A stretch of 64,000 nucleotides of DNA from Massilia frigida (lineage in GTDB: Bacteria; Pseudomonadota; Gammaproteobacteria; Burkholderiales; Burkholderiaceae_D). This document shows positions 44,338 to 54,780 of the stretch, one piece after another; the first letter of the stretch is position 1, and each line of letters begins with the position of its first letter. The stretch covers positions 186,001 to 250,000 of the forward strand of contig NZ_WHJG01000004.1 of NCBI RefSeq assembly GCF_011682175.1. The letters run 5' to 3'. The notes under the pieces were generated by a model. That model saw only the letters and a list, made by a program, of their open reading frames with translations, did not search any database and was not told where the DNA came from. The translations under genes and the position numbers were made by a program.

Positions 44338-46191
44338 ATGACCAAAGAACACGATTCAGAACAAAAGTATAGCCGTACCGCTTATGCCGACGGCCCGCGC
44401 CTGCTGGCCGATATCGGCGCGACCCACGCGCGCTTTGCCCTCGAAACCGCGCCCGGCGTGCTGCGCGCGGTGCGTGTGCTCAAGTGCGACGACTTCCCCG
44501 GCATCGTCCCGCTGCTGCATACCTATCTCGCCGACCACGCCGGCATCCGCATCAACCACGCCGCCTTTGCCCTCGCCAACCCGATCAGCGGCGACATGAT
44601 CCGCATGACCAACCGCGACTGGCAATTCTCGACCGATGAAGTGCGCCGCGAACTGGGCCTGAACACCCTGCTGATCGTGAACGATTTCACCGCCCTGGCG
44701 ATGTCGCTGCCCGGCCTGTCGGGCGACGATCTGATGCAGGTTGGCGGCGGAACGCCCGCGACGAACGCCGTGATCGGCGTCGTCGGGCCGGGCACCGGCC
44801 TTGGCGTCTCCGGCATGATCCCGACGGTCGACGGCTTCGTCACCCTCGGCAGCGAAGGTGGCCACGTCAATTTCGCCCCGGCCGACGAGCGCGAATTCGC
44901 CATTTTGCAGTACGCATGGAACGAGTGGTCGCACGTCTCGAACGAGCGCCTCATTTCCGGCCCCGGGATGGAACTGATCTACCGCGCGCTGGCCCAGCGC
45001 AACGGTGTGCAGGCCGCGCCACGCACCTCGCCCGAGATTATCACCGGGGCCCTGGAAGACAACGACGCGCTCTGTCTCGAAGTGCTCGACTGCTTCTGCG
45101 GCATGCTTGGCGGCGCGGCCGCCAACCTGGCCGTCACGCTCGGCGCCTTCGGGGGCATCTTTATCGGCGGCGGCATCGTGCCGCGCATGGGCGAGTGGTT
45201 CGCCACGTCGGCCTTCCGCGCGCGCTTCGAGGCAAAGGGCCGCTTCAGCTCCTACCTTGGCCAGATCCCGACCTACGTCATCATGATTCCCAACCCGGCG
45301 TTCATCGGCGTGGCGACGATCCTGTCCGAACACCTGCGCGGGCGCAGCGGCGCCAATACGCTGATGGAGCGCGTGCAGCATTTGCAGCACGAACTGTCGC
45401 CCGCCGAACAGCGCGTGGCCGCGCTGGTGCTGGGACACCCGCGCAAGGTGCTGGGCGAGCCGATTGCGGAAATCGCGCGCCTGGCCGATGTCAGCCAGCC
45501 GACCGTGATCCGCTTCTGCCGCTCGCTGGGCTTTCTGGGCCTGGCCGACTTCAAGCTCAAGTTCGCCAGCAGCCTGACCGGCACCATCCCCGTGCGCCAC
45601 AGCCAGGTGCGCGTATCCGACAGCACGCACGATCTGTCGGCCAAGGTGATCGACAATACCGTGTCGGCGATCCTGAAATTCCGCGACCAGCTCGACGTGG
45701 TGTCGATCGACCGCGCCATTGCGCTGCTGCGCAAGGCCAACCGGGTCGAGTTTTACGCCATGGGCAATTCGCGCGTGGTGGCGCTGGATGGCCAGCACAA
45801 ATTCTTCCGTTTCCGTATTCCCACCTCGTCGTATGGCGACTCGCATTTATTCACGCTGGCGGCCGAACTGCTCAAGCCGGGCGACGTGGTGATCGCCATT
45901 TCCACCTCGGGCCAGTTGCCGGAGCTGCTGGCGGCCGTGGATGCGGCGCGCGCCACAGGCGCCGACGTCATTGCGATTACCAGCAGCAAATCGGCGCTGG
46001 CGAAACGGGCGACTATTTGTCTGGCGGTCGATCACAGCGAAGACAGCACCAGCTTCCTGTCGATGATCTCGCGGGTGCTGCAACTGCTGCTGATCGATAT
46101 TCTGTCGGTCGGTATTTCGCTCGGCGCGCAAGGCGCCGATCCGGCCGATCACGAGAAAAAGCGCTCGCTCATCTCGCACCTCGATATCTGA
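44338..46191 (+). CDS. glucokinase fused to RpiR/HexR-type regulator
   Basis: A 617-residue bifunctional protein of the type known in Burkholderiales. Residues 20-335 form glucokinase (LLADIGATHARFAL, catalytic VNDFTALA, GPGTGLGV, SEGGHVNFAP); 345-420 form an RpiR helix-turn-helix (EIARLADVSQPTVIRFCRSL); 450-600 form a SIS sugar-phosphate domain (FYAMGNSRVVALDGQ, ISTSGQLPELL). It should make glucose 6-phosphate and sense a downstream phosphosugar to control transcription. Relatives have GGTNARFAL; both copies here have GATHARFAL. A likely binder of the TGTA-N7-TACA sites. Confidence 0.92.
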   Translation: MTKEHDSEQKYSRTAYADGPRLLADIGATHARFALETAPGVLRAVRVLKCDDFPGIVPLLHTYLADHAGIRINHAAFALANPISGDMIRMTNRDWQFSTDEVRRELGLNTLLIVNDFTALAMSLPGLSGDDLMQVGGGTPATNAVIGVVGPGTGLGVSGMIPTVDGFVTLGSEGGHVNFAPADEREFAILQYAWNEWSHVSNERLISGPGMELIYRALAQRNGVQAAPRTSPEIITGALEDNDALCLEVLDCFCGMLGGAAANLAVTLGAFGGIFIGGGIVPRMGEWFATSAFRARFEAKGRFSSYLGQIPTYVIMIPNPAFIGVATILSEHLRGRSGANTLMERVQHLQHELSPAEQRVAALVLGHPRKVLGEPIAEIARLADVSQPTVIRFCRSLGFLGLADFKLKFASSLTGTIPVRHSQVRVSDSTHDLSAKVIDNTVSAILKFRDQLDVVSIDRAIALLRKANRVEFYAMGNSRVVALDGQHKFFRFRIPTSSYGDSHLFTLAAELLKPGDVVIAISTSGQLPELLAAVDAARATGADVIAITSSKSALAKRATICLAVDHSEDSTSFLSMISRVLQLLLIDILSVGISLGAQGADPADHEKKRSLISHLDI

Positions 46192-48924
46192 TCACTCCAC
46201 GAACACGACGGCGGTGCGCGCGGGGATGGTAAAACGCCCGGTGGCGCTGTCGAAGGTGCTCGCCGCGGCGCGCTGGTCGGCCGCTGACGGTGCCGTATGC
46301 ACCGGATGCAGGCGCAGGCGCCTGCCGCGCATCCCGGCTAGATCGAGCGTGTGCGCTACCTTGTCCACATTGATGAAGTACGCCACGTCCGTGAATCCGG
46401 CGCCGGCGTAGCCCGTGCCGTCGATGTGCGCCGCGATCACGGTGGGAACCTGTTTTGACCCGGTGTTGTGGAAGCGCAGGCGCTGGCCGATGTCCTGCGC
46501 GCTGCGCATCCGGAACAGCGTGGAGCTGGCGCGGATTGCCAAGAGGTCGCGAAAGGCGTCGCGCGCGAAGGCGATATCTGCCGGTGCGGGCTTGAGCGCG
46601 GCATTGGCCAGCAAGGGTTTGATCAGCGCGTAATCCCTGGCGTTGTCGTCGGCCGGCGGCGCACCGGTGCCGAAGTAATTGTCCTGGTAGCTCCAGTCGA
46701 TGCGGTTGAACCAGTCGCCGGAATTGAAGCTGTTGCGGTCCATCGACTTCGAGCGCAAGGTGTCGATCCCGGCATGGAAGTAGGCCACGCCCTGGCTGAA
46801 AGCGTTGATCGCCGCGCCCAGCACCTGCACGCGCGCGCGCTCGGCGCTTGATGTGGCCAGCGGCAGCTTGAATACGTTCATGTCGTACAGGGTCTGGTTG
46901 TCGTGGTTTTCGACGTAGTTGACCGCTTCCCCGGGTTCGCTGGCGTATCCCGCTGGCTGGCCGTTGTAATCGATGGCCTCCAGGGCCAGGGTACTGTCCT
47001 TGTATGTCGTCATGGCGTAGCTGCGCACCGAACCGGCCAGCCCGACGCGCACCATGTCGGCCGCCTGCATCAGGTCCGTCAGCGGCCGTTCGCCGGCCAG
47101 CGCATTCGGGTCGTACACCAGGCCGTTGATGTAGCCCTGGCGCCGGATCATGTCCGCGCCGGCATCGGCCGCCGAACCGCCGCGTACATGGTCGCGCGCG
47201 CGGTCGCTGAAGGTGCCGATGCCGCTGCCGTTCAAGGACAGTTGCGACGCTTGCACGAAGCGCGCGCCGTCGGCCACCTCGCCGAAGTTCCAGCCTTCGC
47301 CGATCAGCTGCACATGCCGCCCCGCCGCCGCGTTCACGCGTGCTTGCAGCCGCTCCATCGCCGCGCGCGGCTGGTGGCCCATCAGGTCGAAACGGAACGA
47401 GTCGATCTTGTACTCGCGCGCCCACAAGGCGGCCGAATCGATCATGAGTTTGGCCATCATGCGGTTTTCGGTCGCGGTATTGTCGCAGCAGGTCGATTGC
47501 TCGACGCCGCCGGCCGCATTCAGTCTGTGATAGTAGCCGGGCACGATGCGGTCGAGGACCGATTTTTCCTTCTGGCCGGAGGCAAACGTATGGTTGTAGA
47601 CCACATCCATGCCGACCCGCAGGCCGGCCCGGTGCAGGTTCATGACCATGCCGCGCAATTCGATGATGCGCGTGGCGGCGTCAAACGCATCGCTGGCGTA
47701 GCTGCCTTCCGGCGCGTTGTAGTGATACGGATCGTAGCCCCAGTTGAAGCAATCGGTCGCCGCTGTCTGCTTGATCAGTGCCTGCTGCGCTTCGCTGTCC
47801 GCCGCGCCGGTGGGAGCGGGCTGCGCGCAGCCGCGTTCCGGAATGCTGGCGATGTCGTACACCGGCAGCAGGTGAACGTCGGTCATGCCGGCGCTGGCCA
47901 GGGCGGCCAGGTGCCGCATGCCGTTCGACCGGCTGTGCGAAAAGGCGGCGTACTTGCCGCGCGCCGGCGCCGGCACGGTCGCGTCGTTGATCGAAAAATC
48001 GCGCACATGCAGCTCGTAGACGGCCATGTCCGTCTGCGCCTTGACTGTCGCCGGTGGCGCCGACTTGTCCCAGCCGGCCGGCTTGAGTCGCGGCGATGCC
48101 AGGTTGGCGATGTAGCTGCGTTGCGAGTCGGTGGTCAGGCTGACCGAATACGGGTCGGTCACCATGTTGCGTACCAGGCCCGTGCCATCGGCCACGACGT
48201 CAACCGCGTATTTGTAGTATTTGCCGGACAGGTCGCCTTGTCGCGTGGCGCTCCAGATACCGGTTGCGCGGTCGAACCGCATCGTATCGATCGCTTTCGC
48301 GCGTCCGCTGCCGCTGTCGTAGGTGCAGACGGACACCTGGCGCGCGGTCGGCGCCCACAGCTTGAAGGTGGTGCCCCGGCGCGCAGGGACTGCACCGAGA
48401 TCGCTCGCCGATTCCGCAGCCGCGTACAGATCGTCGAGCGCGCCCGCCGCCTGTAGCCTGGTCGCCGCGCGCACTTTTCCGTCAGCGTCTTCCCGCACCA
48501 ATACCAGCTGCTGCCGGTGCAGGCCGGGCAGGCGCGCCAGATCGGCTGCCGCCACGGCCAGCATCACGCCCTTGCCGACGTACTTGAAGCGCTGCGCCAG
48601 TGTGTCGCTGGAGGCGGCAAGTACCAAGGCGCCCGATGCGCCGCTGACCGTGCCGCCGCTTGGTGCCGCAATGGTCCCGTCGGGCGAGTGATAGAGTTTG
48701 AACCGGCCCGTATTTTCCATGCCAGGCCATTGCGCAAGGCGCCGGTCCAGCCAGACGGCGCGCGCATCGATACTGGCGGGCGATAGCCGCACGATGGTTT
48801 GAAAGGCGCCGCTGTCGCAGACCGCCGCCATCGGCGCGGCCGAAGCCGACGCGCTCGCGCCGGCGAGAACTGCTGCCCTGAAAAGTGAAAAGGTCATCTG
48901 GCGTCCGGTGTCGTCGTTGTGCAT
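46192..48924 (-). CDS. pulA: exported pullulanase (type I, alpha-1,6-glucosidase)
   Basis: A 910-residue enzyme. After a signal peptide ([15 protein letters not shown]) come N-terminal pullulanase modules including a CBM48-like domain ([16 protein letters not shown]), then the catalytic barrel: [38 protein letters not shown] (nucleophile Asp), IGEGWNFGE (acid/base Glu), VENHDN (third Asp), and a C-terminal beta region. It debranches pullulan and limit dextrins. ATG 48924 has AGG at good spacing; 48897 is an alternative that starts closer to the signal peptide. It lies only 11 bases after dctD, and its stop abuts the convergent glucokinase-RpiR gene. Confidence 0.9.
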   Translation of the reverse strand: MHNDDTGRQMTFSLFRAAVLAGASASASAAPMAAVCDSGAFQTIVRLSPASIDARAVWLDRRLAQWPGMENTGRFKLYHSPDGTIAAPSGGTVSGASGALVLAASSDTLAQRFKYVGKGVMLAVAAADLARLPGLHRQQLVLVREDADGKVRAATRLQAAGALDDLYAAAESASDLGAVPARRGTTFKLWAPTARQVSVCTYDSGSGRAKAIDTMRFDRATGIWSATRQGDLSGKYYKYAVDVVADGTGLVRNMVTDPYSVSLTTDSQRSYIANLASPRLKPAGWDKSAPPATVKAQTDMAVYELHVRDFSINDATVPAPARGKYAAFSHSRSNGMRHLAALASAGMTDVHLLPVYDIASIPERGCAQPAPTGAADSEAQQALIKQTAATDCFNWGYDPYHYNAPEGSYASDAFDAATRIIELRGMVMNLHRAGLRVGMDVVYNHTFASGQKEKSVLDRIVPGYYHRLNAAGGVEQSTCCDNTATENRMMAKLMIDSAALWAREYKIDSFRFDLMGHQPRAAMERLQARVNAAAGRHVQLIGEGWNFGEVADGARFVQASQLSLNGSGIGTFSDRARDHVRGGSAADAGADMIRRQGYINGLVYDPNALAGERPLTDLMQAADMVRVGLAGSVRSYAMTTYKDSTLALEAIDYNGQPAGYASEPGEAVNYVENHDNQTLYDMNVFKLPLATSSAERARVQVLGAAINAFSQGVAYFHAGIDTLRSKSMDRNSFNSGDWFNRIDWSYQDNYFGTGAPPADDNARDYALIKPLLANAALKPAPADIAFARDAFRDLLAIRASSTLFRMRSAQDIGQRLRFHNTGSKQVPTVIAAHIDGTGYAGAGFTDVAYFINVDKVAHTLDLAGMRGRRLRLHPVHTAPSAADQRAAASTFDSATGRFTIPARTAVVFVE

Positions 48925-48935
48925 ATTATCGCCTG

Positions 48936-50267
48936 CTATTTTTTGCCGGGTGCCAGCTGGTATTTTTTGAGCTTGTCGTACAGGGTTTTACGCGGCACGC
49001 CGAGTTGGTCGGCGGCGGTTGACACATTCCCGTCGACTGCGTCGAGCGCATTGGCGATCAGCTCGCGCTCATAGGCGTCGAGCTGCTGCGGCAGGCTCAA
49101 GGCGCCGCCCGGAGCGGCAGCGGCGTCTGGCGCCGGTGCCGCAACGATGCCAAGCACCAGCCGCTCGGCGAAGTTGCGCAGTTCGCGCACATTGCCCGGC
49201 CACTCGGCCGCCTGCCACTGGCTCATTTGCTGGCTGCTCCACTGCGGCACCGGCCGCCCGTAGCGTTGCGCCGCATCCTGCGTGAAGTGCGCCATCAGCG
49301 GCGCGATGTCGTCGCGCCGTTCGTTCAGTCGCGGCAGGTCGATCGTGGCCACCCCGATGCGATAGTACAGGTCTTCGCGGAAGCGGCCCTCCGCGCTCAG
49401 TTCCAGCAAGTCGGCCTTGCTGGCCGCGATGATGCGAAAGTTCACCGCGATCGCCTCGTTGCCGCCCAGGCGCTCCAGCCGGCGTTCCTGCAGCGCCCGC
49501 AGCAGCTTCACTTGCAGCGCCATCGGCATGCTCTCGATCTCGTCGAGGAACAGGGTGCCGCCGTTGGCGTATTCGAGCTTGCCGATGCGGCGTTTGTGGG
49601 CGCCCGTAAACGCGCCGGCCTCGTGCCCGAACATCTCGCTCTCGAACACCGATTCGGGCAGGGCGCCGCAATTGATCGCGACAAAATTGCCCTTGCGCGC
49701 GCTGGCCGCGTGGATCAGGCGCGCCACCACTTCCTTGCCGGTGCCGGTCTGGCCGTTGATCAGGATGTCCACGCCGGCCGGCGCGATATTGCGCACCAAC
49801 ACCTTGAGCCGTTCGATGGCGTCGGAGCGTCCCACCAGTTGCGGCGTATCCGGATGCAGCGCCCACGCCGTCTTGAGGTGGCGGTTTTCCAGCACCAGGC
49901 TGCGCCGCTCCTGCGCACGCCGCACCGCGTCGAGCAGGCGTTCGGCGCCGAACGGTTTTTCGATGAAGTCGTACGCGCCGGCGCGCATGGCGCCGACCGC
50001 CATCGCCACGTCGCCATGGCCGGTGACCATGATCATGGGCAGTTCCGCATCCAGCGCCACGACTTGCGCCAGCAGGTCGAGGCCGGAGCGCCCGGGCAGG
50101 CGCACATCGCTGACGATCACGCCATCAAACGCCGCGTCGAGCGCCGCCTGGGCTTCCTCCGCGCTGGCGAAGGCGCGCACGGTAAAGCCGCCCAGTTCCA
50201 GGGTCTGGGTGGTGGCCAGGCGCAGCGGCGCTTCGTCTTCCACCAGGATGGCTTGCATGGTTTTCAT
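48936..50267 (-). CDS. dctD: sigma-54-dependent response regulator DctD-like
   Basis: A 443-residue activator: receiver 5-120 (phospho-Asp in VIVSDVRLPG), AAA+ domain about 145-375 with Walker A GQTGTGKEVV, the sigma-54 contact GAFTGA and Walker B GGTLFLDEIE, then a Fis-type helix-turn-helix (NVSTAADQLGVPRKTLYDKL). Its start overlaps the dctB stop (ATGA). The natural target is the sigma-54 promoter at 54710 in front of the ABC operon. Confidence 0.92.
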   Translation of the reverse strand: MKTMQAILVEDEAPLRLATTQTLELGGFTVRAFASAEEAQAALDAAFDGVIVSDVRLPGRSGLDLLAQVVALDAELPMIMVTGHGDVAMAVGAMRAGAYDFIEKPFGAERLLDAVRRAQERRSLVLENRHLKTAWALHPDTPQLVGRSDAIERLKVLVRNIAPAGVDILINGQTGTGKEVVARLIHAASARKGNFVAINCGALPESVFESEMFGHEAGAFTGAHKRRIGKLEYANGGTLFLDEIESMPMALQVKLLRALQERRLERLGGNEAIAVNFRIIAASKADLLELSAEGRFREDLYYRIGVATIDLPRLNERRDDIAPLMAHFTQDAAQRYGRPVPQWSSQQMSQWQAAEWPGNVRELRNFAERLVLGIVAAPAPDAAAAPGGALSLPQQLDAYERELIANALDAVDGNVSTAADQLGVPRKTLYDKLKKYQLAPGKK

Positions 50268-52024
50268 TCATTCCCCTTGTCCGGCAGCGGCAGGCGCACC
50301 TCGAATTGGGCGCCGCCGCCGGGGCGGTTGCTGCCTTCGAGGTGCCCGTTCATGGCTTGTACGATCGATGATGATATCGCGAGCCCGAGCCCGAGGCCCT
50401 TGCCCGATGGCTTGGTGGTAAAAAACGGTTCGAACAGGTGGGCGGCCACGCTGTCGGACATGCCCGCGCCGCTGTCGGCGATACGTACCACGGCGTAGCC
50501 ATCCTGCTGCGCGAGCGTGACCGACACCTCGCGCACCGGCGCCTCGTCGACGGCATCGAGCGCATTGCGCAGCAGGTTGATGAACACCTGTTCGATGCGC
50601 ACGGCGTCGCCGGTGATCAGCAGCGGCGCGGGCGGCGGCAGCGCCAGCGCCACGCCCAGGCGTTTGAATTCGCCCGCCAGCAAAAATGCCGAGGCGGCGA
50701 GCGACTGGGCGATATCGACTGTCGCCACGGCGTCGCTGCGCCGCGCAAAGCCCTTCAACTGGCCGATGATGGCGCCCATGCGCGCGCTGGCATCGCTGAT
50801 GTGGGTCAGGTTGGCGCTGGCCTGCGCCTGCTGCCCGCGTTCGAGAAAGGTGCGCGCATTGTCGGCAAATGCGCGGATCGCGGCCAGCGGCTGGTTCAGT
50901 TCATGCGTTACGCCGGCCGCCATCTGCCCCAGCATCGCCAGCTTGCCCGCCTGGACCAGCTGGTCCTGGGTCGAGCGCAGTACATGTTCGGTTTGTTTCA
51001 GGGTGGCGTAGCGCGCTTCCAGGTCGTCGTTGGCCTGGCGCAGCAGCGCGGTGCGCTCGGCCAGTTTTACATCGAGTTCGCTCGCCGCACGCTGCAACGC
51101 GGCATTGGCGGCCTGGCGTTCTTCGAGCCGGCGGCGGCGCTGGTACAGGGCCCAGGCGCCAACGGTGGTGCTGGCCGCGACGAGCGCGGCGGCCAGCGCC
51201 CACAGGGCCGCCATGCGCCGCACCCGCCCCGGCGAAGGGAACAGCATCAGCTGCCACCCCAGGCGGCCCGTCGTGCGGGCGGCATGCGGCGCCGGCTTCC
51301 CGTCGATGGGCGTGATGGTGCGGCGCGCGTACTGGTCGGTGCTGGCCAGCTCGCGCTGGGTAGCGGCGCTCAAGGCGTGCAGGCTGCGGTACTTCCATTG
51401 CGGCCGGTTGGACAGGAACACCACGTCGGCACGGTCGGCCAGCACGATGGTGTCCTCGGCGCCGGCCCAGTTGCGTTCGAATTCGTCGAGGCTGATCTTG
51501 ACCGCGACCACGCCGCTCACGGTGGCGCCAGTCATCACCGGCTGGGCGATGAAGTAACCGGGTTCGCTGGTGGTGCTGCCGATGCCGTAAAAGCGCCCGG
51601 CGCGCCCGGCCAGCGCCTCATGAAAATACGGACGGTAGCCGAAGTTCCTGCCCACGAAGGTGAGCGGCAGGTCCCAGTTGCTGGCGGCGAGCGTGTTGCC
51701 GTCGCGGTCCATCAGGTAAATGGCGCCCACCTTCGACTGGCGCTGTATCGCCTTCAGGCTGCGGTTGACCTGGTCGATGCGCGCGCGCTCGCCGGGATGG
51801 GCGAGCAGCGCGGCCACGTTCTCTTGCAGGCCGACGACGTAGGGCAGGGTCTCGAACTTGTCCAGCGCCGATTCCAGTTCGGGCGCCATCAGCTGCAACT
51901 GGCGCGCGCCGCGTGCGAGTTCGTCGGCCGCGCCCTGGCGCGCCGCCCACTGGTAGGCGGCCATGATCAGCCCCGCGCTGGCGAGCAGCGCGAGGAGCCA
52001 GGCGAGTTGTCGTTTTACGTGCAT
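50264..52024 (-). CDS. dctB: DctB-like sensor histidine kinase
   Basis: A 586-residue membrane kinase: membrane segment about 9-27, periplasmic double-Cache sensor about 40-270 (AIYLMDRDGNTLAASNW, GRNFGYRPYF), second membrane segment about 283-305, a coiled coil, then HisKA with phospho-His in GVTHELNQPLAAIRAFADN and HATPase_c (NLLRNALDAV, DSGAGM, GKGLGLGLAIS). DctB proteins sense C4-dicarboxylates, but here it follows an ABC importer rather than DctA or DctP, so the ligand may differ. Forty-five bases separate it from the ABC ATPase gene on the same strand. Confidence 0.92.
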   Translation of the reverse strand: MHVKRQLAWLLALLASAGLIMAAYQWAARQGAADELARGARQLQLMAPELESALDKFETLPYVVGLQENVAALLAHPGERARIDQVNRSLKAIQRQSKVGAIYLMDRDGNTLAASNWDLPLTFVGRNFGYRPYFHEALAGRAGRFYGIGSTTSEPGYFIAQPVMTGATVSGVVAVKISLDEFERNWAGAEDTIVLADRADVVFLSNRPQWKYRSLHALSAATQRELASTDQYARRTITPIDGKPAPHAARTTGRLGWQLMLFPSPGRVRRMAALWALAAALVAASTTVGAWALYQRRRRLEERQAANAALQRAASELDVKLAERTALLRQANDDLEARYATLKQTEHVLRSTQDQLVQAGKLAMLGQMAAGVTHELNQPLAAIRAFADNARTFLERGQQAQASANLTHISDASARMGAIIGQLKGFARRSDAVATVDIAQSLAASAFLLAGEFKRLGVALALPPPAPLLITGDAVRIEQVFINLLRNALDAVDEAPVREVSVTLAQQDGYAVVRIADSGAGMSDSVAAHLFEPFFTTKPSGKGLGLGLAISSSIVQAMNGHLEGSNRPGGGAQFEVRLPLPDKGNE

Positions 52025-52069
52025 GGGCGGCCCACGGTGAGTGGCCTCGATTCTACTGCACGCGCACCC

Positions 52070-52867
52070 CTAGTCGACAGCGGCCATCCTTATTTCATCG
52101 TTGTGGTGGCGCTGCTGCTCTTCCATCACCAGTGCCCCCAGCTCGCGCTTGAGTTCATTGAAGGCTGCCGACGACGGGTCGCGCATGCGCGGCAGTTCGA
52201 CGATGATGTCGCGCTTGACGGTGCCGGGCCGGTAGGTCATCACGATGATGCGGTCGGCCAGGTAGATCGCCTCTTCGATGCTGTGGGTGACGAACACGAT
52301 GGTCTTTTTCAGGTCGGCCCAGATGCGCAGCAGCTCGTCCTGCAGGTTGCGCCGGGTGAGGGCGTCGAGCGCGCCGAACGGTTCGTCCATCAGCATGATG
52401 GGCGAGTCGAGCGCCAGCACGCGTGCAATCGCCACGCGCTGGCGCATGCCGCCCGACAGGTCCTTGGGAAAGCGCTGCCGGAATTCCGACAGCGACAGCA
52501 TCTCCAGCAGGGCGCCGACGCGCTTGTCGATCTCTGCCGCTTGCATGCCCTTGATGCCGAGGCCGAAGCCGATATTCTTCTCGACCGTCATCCAGGGGAA
52601 CAGGGCGTATTCCTGGAACACCATGCCCCGGTCCGGCCCGGGGGCCGTGACGCGCGCGCCGTTGGCGTGGATCTCGCCGGTGGAAGGCAGCGAGAAGCCG
52701 GCGATGGCATTGAGCAGGGTCGACTTGCCGCAGCCCGATGGCCCCAGCAGGCAGACGAACTGGCCGTCCGGGATGTGCAGGTTGATGTCGCGCAGGGCGG
52801 TCACTTCGCGTTCGCCCGCGTTGAAGATCTTGCTGACGTTCGCAACGTCGATGTGGGAGGAAGTCAT
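52070..52867 (-). CDS. ABC importer ATP-binding protein, nitrate/taurate type
   Basis: A 265-residue ATPase like SsuB/TauB/NrtD: Walker A GPSGCGKSTL, signature LSGGMRQR, Walker B IMLMDEPFGALD, and VTHSIEEAIYLADRI. It powers the permease encoded just upstream (stop and start separated by one base). ATG 52867 is chosen over a GTG 18 bases upstream that lies inside the permease gene. Substrate undetermined. Confidence 0.92.
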   Translation of the reverse strand: MTSSHIDVANVSKIFNAGEREVTALRDINLHIPDGQFVCLLGPSGCGKSTLLNAIAGFSLPSTGEIHANGARVTAPGPDRGMVFQEYALFPWMTVEKNIGFGLGIKGMQAAEIDKRVGALLEMLSLSEFRQRFPKDLSGGMRQRVAIARVLALDSPIMLMDEPFGALDALTRRNLQDELLRIWADLKKTIVFVTHSIEEAIYLADRIIVMTYRPGTVKRDIIVELPRMRDPSSAAFNELKRELGALVMEEQQRHHNDEIRMAAVD

Positions 52868-52868
52868 G

Positions 52869-53690
52869 TCAGGTCTCCAGGCCACGGTGCCAGCGCAGCA
52901 GATGGTTGTTCAGTTTATTCATGGCGATGTCGATGCCCAGGCCCAGAAGGCCGATGCTGATCATGCCGGCGACGATTTTGTCGGACCAGAAGTATTCGCG
53001 CGCTTCCAGGATGCGGAAGCCCAGCCCATTGTTCACGGCGATCATTTCGGAGACGATGACGACGATGAAGGCGGTACCGATCCCGATCCGCACGCCCGAC
53101 AGGATGTACGGCACGGCGGCCGGCAGCATCACGCGCAGGAACATGGTGCTCTGGCTGGCGCCCAGGTTGCGCGCGGCGCGGATGTAGATGCTGTCGACCT
53201 GGCGCACCCCGGCGATGGTATTCATCAGCACCGGGAAAAACGCGCCGATGGCGATCAGGAACACGGCCGGCGCATTGCCAAGGCCGAACCACAGGATCGC
53301 CAGCGGAATGTAGGCGATCGGCGGAATCGGGCGCAGCACCTGCATCAGGGGATTGAGCCAGGCGTACATGGTGCGGCTCGATCCCATCGCCAGCCCGAGC
53401 GGCAGGGCCAGGCCGGCGCCGATGACGAAGCCGACCACCACGCGGTACATGCTGCCCATGGTGTCGATCAGCAGTTCGCCCGAAAACATCCACGCCAGGC
53501 GCGAACTGGTGGCCGGGTCGAACGCGGTCAACGGCAGCGCGTATTCGATCCACTTGAGCAGCACCGCCCACGGCGAGGGCAGCACCTGCGGGTTGATCAC
53601 CCCCAGCATCGCCCCGGCCTGCCACAGGGCGACGATGACGACCGGTACGACGAATCCAACGGCGCTTTCGCGCCATGTAGCTTGGGTCAT
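52869..53690 (-). CDS. ABC importer permease, nitrate/taurate type
   Basis: A 273-residue inner-membrane permease with about six hydrophobic segments and the EAA-type loop (AARNLGASQSTMFLRVMLP). It belongs to the SsuC/TauC/NrtB group. It lies between the binding-protein and ATPase genes with a 12-base and a 1-base gap. Confidence 0.92.
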   Translation of the reverse strand: MTQATWRESAVGFVVPVVIVALWQAGAMLGVINPQVLPSPWAVLLKWIEYALPLTAFDPATSSRLAWMFSGELLIDTMGSMYRVVVGFVIGAGLALPLGLAMGSSRTMYAWLNPLMQVLRPIPPIAYIPLAILWFGLGNAPAVFLIAIGAFFPVLMNTIAGVRQVDSIYIRAARNLGASQSTMFLRVMLPAAVPYILSGVRIGIGTAFIVVIVSEMIAVNNGLGFRILEAREYFWSDKIVAGMISIGLLGLGIDIAMNKLNNHLLRWHRGLET

Positions 53691-53702
53691 GAAGGCCTCC
53701 GC

Positions 53703-54671
53703 TTATTGGACGGACAGGGACTTCTTGGCCTGATCGAGCAGGTCGGTCTTGACCCAGTCCTTGGCGAGCGGCGGCGTGCGCATCTTGCCGGTGCCGGTCT
53801 TGGCCATCACGTCGGTGGTGGTCTGGATATGCTCGATGCTGACGTCGTAGGTGTAGGGCGAGTTGGCGATCGCGTCCTCGAAATCGTCCTTGGTGATCTG
53901 GTTCTTGAACATCGATTCGCGCACGTATTTTTCGCCGGCCGCCTTGTTATCGATGAACAGCTTGGTGGCCTGCACGAAGCAGCTCATGAACTTGGCCGCG
54001 GTGGCGCGGTTCTCCTTGTAGAATTTTTCGCTCATGACGAGCGTGCGTACCGGCTCGCCGATCGGGGTGTCGTAGGGTTTCATCACTTCCATGCCGAAGC
54101 CCTTGTTGATCGCTTGCGACGATTGCGGCTCGCTTTGCATGATCGCGTCCAGGTTCTTGCCGAGCAGCGCCTGGTTCAGGTCCGCGAACGCGAGGTAAAT
54201 GACATGCACGTCCTTGCCGGCCGAATCGGACCAGGTGAGGCCATGCTTGGCCAGTTGCGCGTACAGCAGCACTTCGTGGATGCCGCCGCGCGTCACGCCG
54301 ACCTTCTTGCCCTTGAGGTCCTTGACCGACTTGATGCCGCCGTCGGGGCGCGCGACCAGGCGCGCGCCACCTTTAGCGAAACCGGCCACGATGTAGATCG
54401 GCGCACCGTTGGCGCGGCCGGAAATGGCCGCCTCCGACGCGGTGGCGCCGACGTCGAGGTCTCCCGAGAGGATCGCCTGCATCACGTCGGGGCCTTTGGC
54501 GAACATGTTTTCTTCCACCTTGATGCCGCACTTGGGCGCGATCTCCTTGATGTACGAGACGGCGCCGTAGTGGGCGAATTTGAGGTTGCCGAGCCTGACG
54601 ACATTGTCGGCCGCCTGGGCGGACGCGGACAGGGCCGCCGCTGCCAGGATCAGGTGCTGGATGGTTTTCAT
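53703..54671 (-). CDS. ABC importer periplasmic binding protein, nitrate/taurate type
   Basis: A 322-residue binding protein with signal peptide (LILAAAALSASAQA). It has the NMT1/SsuA-like pattern: GDLDVGATASEAAISGRANG, IKSVKDLKGKKVGVTRGG, AFADLNQALLGKNLDAIM. Ligands of this group include sulfonates, thiamine precursors, aromatic or organic acids. First gene of a probable five-gene unit (binding protein, permease, ATPase, dctB, dctD). GGAG precedes the ATG and a sigma-54 promoter lies about 40 bases upstream. Confidence 0.9.
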   Translation of the reverse strand: MKTIQHLILAAAALSASAQAADNVVRLGNLKFAHYGAVSYIKEIAPKCGIKVEENMFAKGPDVMQAILSGDLDVGATASEAAISGRANGAPIYIVAGFAKGGARLVARPDGGIKSVKDLKGKKVGVTRGGIHEVLLYAQLAKHGLTWSDSAGKDVHVIYLAFADLNQALLGKNLDAIMQSEPQSSQAINKGFGMEVMKPYDTPIGEPVRTLVMSEKFYKENRATAAKFMSCFVQATKLFIDNKAAGEKYVRESMFKNQITKDDFEDAIANSPYTYDVSIEHIQTTTDVMAKTGTGKMRTPPLAKDWVKTDLLDQAKKSLSVQ

Positions 54672-54709
54672 TTTTCATCTCCGTTATGGTTTAGCTACAC
54701 CATGCCTGT

Positions 54710-54725
54710 TGCATCTTCCGTGCCA
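54710..54725 (-). promoter_or_regulatory. sigma-54 promoter of the ABC-dctBD operon
   Basis: On the minus strand TGGCACGGAAGATGCA matches the -24/-12 consensus TGGCACG-N4-TTGCA at every fixed position except one (A for T). GG and GC are ten bases apart as required. Transcription would start near 54698, giving a leader of about 27 bases to ATG 54671. Confidence 0.75.
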
Positions 54726-54780
54726 GCGCTGCGGGCGCTGTCCGCAGGGGCGCAGGGGCAAGGAGACGGGCGAAAACTGG

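Noticed and set aside
50438-52960. Plus-strand open frame opposite dctB and the ABC ATPase gene
   Set aside because: No motif or ribosome-binding site; dctB and ATPase motifs are clear on the minus strand. The same holds for 52278-54875 and 54809-57205.
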